Source of the DNA: Spirosoma endbachense
Lineage (GTDB): Bacteria > Bacteroidota > Bacteroidia > Cytophagales > Spirosomataceae
DNA: 64,000 nt
Assembly: GCF_010233585.1 (NCBI RefSeq)
Contig: NZ_CP045997.1
Coordinates: forward strand, 7,860,654-7,924,653
Direction: 5' to 3'
A program made the position numbers and the translations under genes. Under the pieces are notes generated by a model that saw only the letters and a program-made list of their open reading frames with translations, was not told where the DNA came from and ran no database searches. This document shows positions 61,039-64,000 of this stretch, one piece after another (the first letter of the stretch is position 1; each line of letters begins with the position of its first letter).

Positions 61039-62496
61039 ATGATGTCCTATACAGCGTTAAACAAACAATTCATCAACGGCCAGTGGACAGATGGCCGGGC
61101 TGAAGAGACGATCGATAACCTCAATCCATTTACGGAGGAGGTTATCCATTCGTTGCCATCAGCCGCCATCAGTGATGTCGATACCGCTTTTCAGGCAGCC
61201 AAAAACGCGTCGGCTGCCTGGGCATCCAGTAACCCCCTGTTTCGCCGGGATTTGCTGCTAAATGCCGCCCGGCTCATTTCCGAACGGCAGGATGAGTTCA
61301 TCGACTGGCTGACTAAAGAAGCAGGCAGTACCTATATCAAAGGTATCATTGAAGTACAACAGGCGCATGACATTCTGGTGGAAGCGGCCTCATTTCCCAC
61401 CCGGATGCACGGCCGGACAATGGCGTCGACCATTGACGGAAAAGAATCGTATGTATACTGTAAGCCATGGGGTGTGGTAAGCCTGATTAGCCCCTGGAAT
61501 TTTCCGTTATACCTCTCCATGCGTACTATTGCACCCGCGCTGGCGGTTGGTAACACGATGGTCGTTAAGCCTTCGGTGGAGTCGTTGGTGACGGGTGGAA
61601 CGATCATCGCCAAACTGTTCGACGAAGCGGGGTTCCCGACCGGGGTCTTCAACGTGGTGGTGGGGAAATCGAATGTAATCGGCGACTATTTCACCGGTCA
61701 TCCGGTGTCTAAATTTGTTTCGTTTACCGGCTCAACGCCGGTAGGGAAAGGTATTGGTCGAATTGCCGGCGAATCGGTTAAAAAATCGGCACTCGAACTG
61801 GGCGGTAACAATGCGTTCATTGTGCTAAACGATGCCGACGTTGAACAGGCTGTTGCGGGTGCCATATTTGGGAAGTTTCTGCACCAGGGGCAGGTGTGCA
61901 TGGCCACGAACCGAATTCTGGTCCATGAGTCGATCTACGAAGAGTTCAAGAACAAGTTTGTAGCCCATGCCCGAACATTACCTTATGGTGATCCGGCCGA
62001 CAAACAAACGGTTATCGGGCCGGTAATCGACAGAAAAGCGGTTAAGCGCATTCTGGGAATGATTGACGAGTCGGTTAAAATGGGGGCTGTCGTTGAAACC
62101 GGGAATCAGGCATCAGGCAATGTCATACAACCTACGGTACTGTCGAACGTAACGGTCGATATGCCCATCTTTAAAGATGAAATCTTTGGCCCAGCGGTAA
62201 GTATCATGCCGTTCAAAACCGATGAAGAAGCCATTGTACTGGCGAATGCCACAGAATACGGCCTAAGCGGTGCCGTACATACGCGGGACATTTACCGGGG
62301 TATGAAGCTGGCCCGGCGGGTCGAAACGGGTATGATCCACATCAACGACCAGTCAGATAATGACGAAGTCCATTCACCCTTTGGTGGCGAAAAGTCATCG
62401 GGTACGGGGCGTTTTGGCGGAGACTTCATGCTGGAAGAAATGACTACCGTGCAGTGGGTCAGTGTCGCGCACGAAACCCGCCAGTATCCCTTTTAA
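61039..62496 (+). CDS. NAD(P)-dependent aldehyde dehydrogenase
   Basis: Cytoplasmic ALDH of 485 residues (ATG-ATG tandem at 61039/61042). The active-site Cys287 is in HQGQVCMATNR and the general base Glu253 in LELGGNN; SPWNFPLYLS and FTGSTPVGKGI are the NAD(P)-binding regions, and FGGEKSSGTGRFGG is the usual C-terminal stretch. It resembles the benzaldehyde/vanillin dehydrogenase group. The next gene is convergent and ends 35 bases downstream. It would oxidise an aldehyde to an acid, possibly one released by the neighbouring hydrolases or SDR. Confidence 0.94.
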   Translation: MMSYTALNKQFINGQWTDGRAEETIDNLNPFTEEVIHSLPSAAISDVDTAFQAAKNASAAWASSNPLFRRDLLLNAARLISERQDEFIDWLTKEAGSTYIKGIIEVQQAHDILVEAASFPTRMHGRTMASTIDGKESYVYCKPWGVVSLISPWNFPLYLSMRTIAPALAVGNTMVVKPSVESLVTGGTIIAKLFDEAGFPTGVFNVVVGKSNVIGDYFTGHPVSKFVSFTGSTPVGKGIGRIAGESVKKSALELGGNNAFIVLNDADVEQAVAGAIFGKFLHQGQVCMATNRILVHESIYEEFKNKFVAHARTLPYGDPADKQTVIGPVIDRKAVKRILGMIDESVKMGAVVETGNQASGNVIQPTVLSNVTVDMPIFKDEIFGPAVSIMPFKTDEEAIVLANATEYGLSGAVHTRDIYRGMKLARRVETGMIHINDQSDNDEVHSPFGGEKSSGTGRFGGDFMLEEMTTVQWVSVAHETRQYPF

Positions 62497-62531
62497 CGTT
62501 TACCAGAAAGGGGTTAAAACAGGGTAACTCA

Positions 62532-64000
62532 TTATACAGCATGAATCAGTCCCCGGTCAATCCTATCCGCTGTAAACAGTAAGCTTATCTGAACACCGTC
62601 GTTTTGATCGATTTGGAGGGTGCCCCTCAATTGTTTACTCAGTCCCCGGATCAGGCTCATGCCCAGCGTTCGACTTCGGTTCGGGTTTAGATCGGCAGGT
62701 AAGCCAATCCCATTATCCCTGATCGTAAGCCTGTATGTTTTGCTATCAGGTTTTAGTAACGTAATGGCGATAAATCCGTTCTGTCCTGAAGGGAAAGCGT
62801 GTTTTAATGAGTTGGTGACCGCTTCATTTATAATCAGACCCAGCGGAACGGCCAGCGTTATGTCTAACCCAATGGGGGCTACTTCAATCTGCTTTCGGAC
62901 AGTATCCTGACGGTCAAAGCTTGTGATCAGGTAGTCAACAATTTCGTCAATATACTCTGAGAGTTCAACGTTGGCGAGTTGATCGGATTGGTACAACTTC
63001 TGGTGAATCAGGGCCATGGCGTGTACCCGGTTCTGGCTTTCCCGGATGGCCGACTGGGCCGAATGGTCGGTCAGATACACGCCCTGAGAGTGAAGCAAGC
63101 TACTGATGATCTGGAGGTTATTCTTAACCCGGTGGTGGATCTCTTTTAACATCCACTCTTTCTCCGCCAAAAGGTGATCCTTTTCGGTGAGTACTTCCTG
63201 GAGAGAATCGTTTTTCAGGTTGATTTCCTGCTTTTGAGACTCAAGGAGTTGATTACTACGTTGTTTGAGCCGGAACCGATTGTAGCTAACGCCGAGCAGA
63301 CTCACTAAAAGAATAGCACCAGCGATAAAGCCATAACGGGTTGTTTGTGCCCGCTTCAATTCGCTTTGCTGGCGCTGTTCTTTTTCGGTCAATAACTGAA
63401 TTTGCTGTTCTTTTTTTTGGGTTTCATACTGAATCTCCATTTCGTTAATCTGCCTGCTTTTAACAGCGTTAAACATGGAGTCATTCAATGCTTTGTACTG
63501 CTGGTACTGGGCAATAGCGGAAACATAACGACCGGCCGCTGAATCTACTTTGAAGGTCATTAAATGCACTTCCATGAGGATATTGGCGGGTACCTGACCC
63601 TGTGGGGCCGACAGCAGTTTCTGCAAAAAGGGACTGGCTTTAGTAAACTGCTTCGTTGCCACATAAAATCGACCAATGCCCATATTGGCAACTTGGGCTA
63701 CCCAGGACGCGGTTTTTTTGCTCCACTCAATGCTTTCTAAATAATAGGCTTCTGCCCGTTTGTATTGCTTGAGGGCGGCATAACACTCCCCAAAACTTTC
63801 GGCCATTGTCATTTTGTCATCAATGACAAGTGGCAGGTTTTTTTGGTCAATAGCTGTCAAAAATTGGAGTGCTTCCTTTGCTTTCCCCTGTTTGAGCAAA
63901 GCTCTAGCTAACTTTTTAGCCATTCCTGCATCGACAATCACCTGGCCTTTTTGCCTGCTGATGGCCAGCGACTTTTTATACGTGTCGATGCTTTTATTAA
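62532..64000 (-). CDS. TPR sensor histidine kinase, HisKA_2 type (N-terminus outside window)
   Basis: C-terminal 489 residues of a kinase whose start lies beyond 64000: the frame is open to base 63998, and the GTG at 63941 is internal. TPR repeats (NKSIDTYKKSLAISR onward), one membrane helix (YGFIAGAILLVSLLGV), a coiled coil, the phospho-acceptor region KEIHHRVKNNLQ and a HATPase with NEAVTNSLKHAFP and DNGIGLP. It shares this architecture and much of its kinase sequence with the gene at 46072. No response regulator is adjacent in the window. Ligand unknown. Confidence 0.93.
   Translation of the reverse strand, partial: NKSIDTYKKSLAISRQKGQVIVDAGMAKKLARALLKQGKAKEALQFLTAIDQKNLPLVIDDKMTMAESFGECYAALKQYKRAEAYYLESIEWSKKTASWVAQVANMGIGRFYVATKQFTKASPFLQKLLSAPQGQVPANILMEVHLMTFKVDSAAGRYVSAIAQYQQYKALNDSMFNAVKSRQINEMEIQYETQKKEQQIQLLTEKEQRQQSELKRAQTTRYGFIAGAILLVSLLGVSYNRFRLKQRSNQLLESQKQEINLKNDSLQEVLTEKDHLLAEKEWMLKEIHHRVKNNLQIISSLLHSQGVYLTDHSAQSAIRESQNRVHAMALIHQKLYQSDQLANVELSEYIDEIVDYLITSFDRQDTVRKQIEVAPIGLDITLAVPLGLIINEAVTNSLKHAFPSGQNGFIAITLLKPDSKTYRLTIRDNGIGLPADLNPNRSRTLGMSLIRGLSKQLRGTLQIDQNDGVQISLLFTADRIDRGLIHAV

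Noticed and set aside
1..64000. CRISPR arrays, rRNA, tRNA, phage or intact transposase genes
   Set aside because: None recognised by eye on either strand; a tRNA or small RNA scan would be needed to exclude short non-coding genes.

Overview
The window looks like a chromosomal piece of a Bacteroidota bacterium, most likely a cytophagalean of the Spirosoma type. This rests on a SusC/SusD pair, a type IX secretion C-terminal domain, a VCBS/ASPIC-UnbV lipoprotein, TPR-linked histidine kinases, many lipoproteins, and start codons that almost never carry a Shine-Dalgarno sequence. The assignment comes from gene families and is not a species call. A coding sequence is cut at each edge: a NarL-type response regulator on the left and a TPR/HisKA_2 histidine kinase on the right.

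Region 1 (1-31309) is a large plus-strand polysaccharide utilisation and secreted carbohydrate-chemistry locus. It opens with a response regulator and sensor kinase. Two divergent GH26 beta-mannanases follow, one a five-module T9SS-tagged protein, with a triplicated operator-like repeat between them. Next come SusC/SusD, a VCBS lipoprotein, a concanavalin-like protein, a PQQ-type sugar dehydrogenase fused to a cytochrome c, a serine hydrolase, an esterase, a GMC oxidoreductase with its Tat small subunit, a sugar isomerase-like TIM barrel, an exported AGE-family 2-epimerase, a CE1-like esterase, a GH36 alpha-galactosidase and an alpha/beta hydrolase. Together they suggest depolymerisation, deacylation and degalactosylation of a galactomannan-like hemicellulose, plus periplasmic oxidation or epimerisation of the products.

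Region 2 (31310-45828) is an accessory zone. It holds an orphan HD-PycTM (Pycsar-effector-like) membrane protein with a degenerate HD site, an SDR, a sigma-54 activator, a SnoaL-like protein, an Old Yellow Enzyme, several alpha/beta hydrolases and an unknown 242-residue protein. One hydrolase/unknown-protein pair is duplicated and each copy has decayed differently, leaving pseudogenes and an SDR relic. A CPA1 antiporter closes the region.

Region 3 (45829-55425) carries a TPR-HisKA_2 kinase whose DNA composition changes abruptly inside the gene, a single-domain response regulator, two small unknown proteins, an MFS transporter with a serine hydrolase, and a GC-rich sulfatase bracketed by short direct repeats.

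Region 4 (55426-64000) resembles an oxidative or electrophile-stress set: an AhpD-like protein, a cupin, a catalase-family peroxidase, an SDR, two alpha/beta hydrolases (one a close paralogue of the region 2 lipoprotein), an aldehyde dehydrogenase, and the start-less end of a second HisKA_2 kinase. I saw no tRNA, rRNA, CRISPR array or intact transposase.
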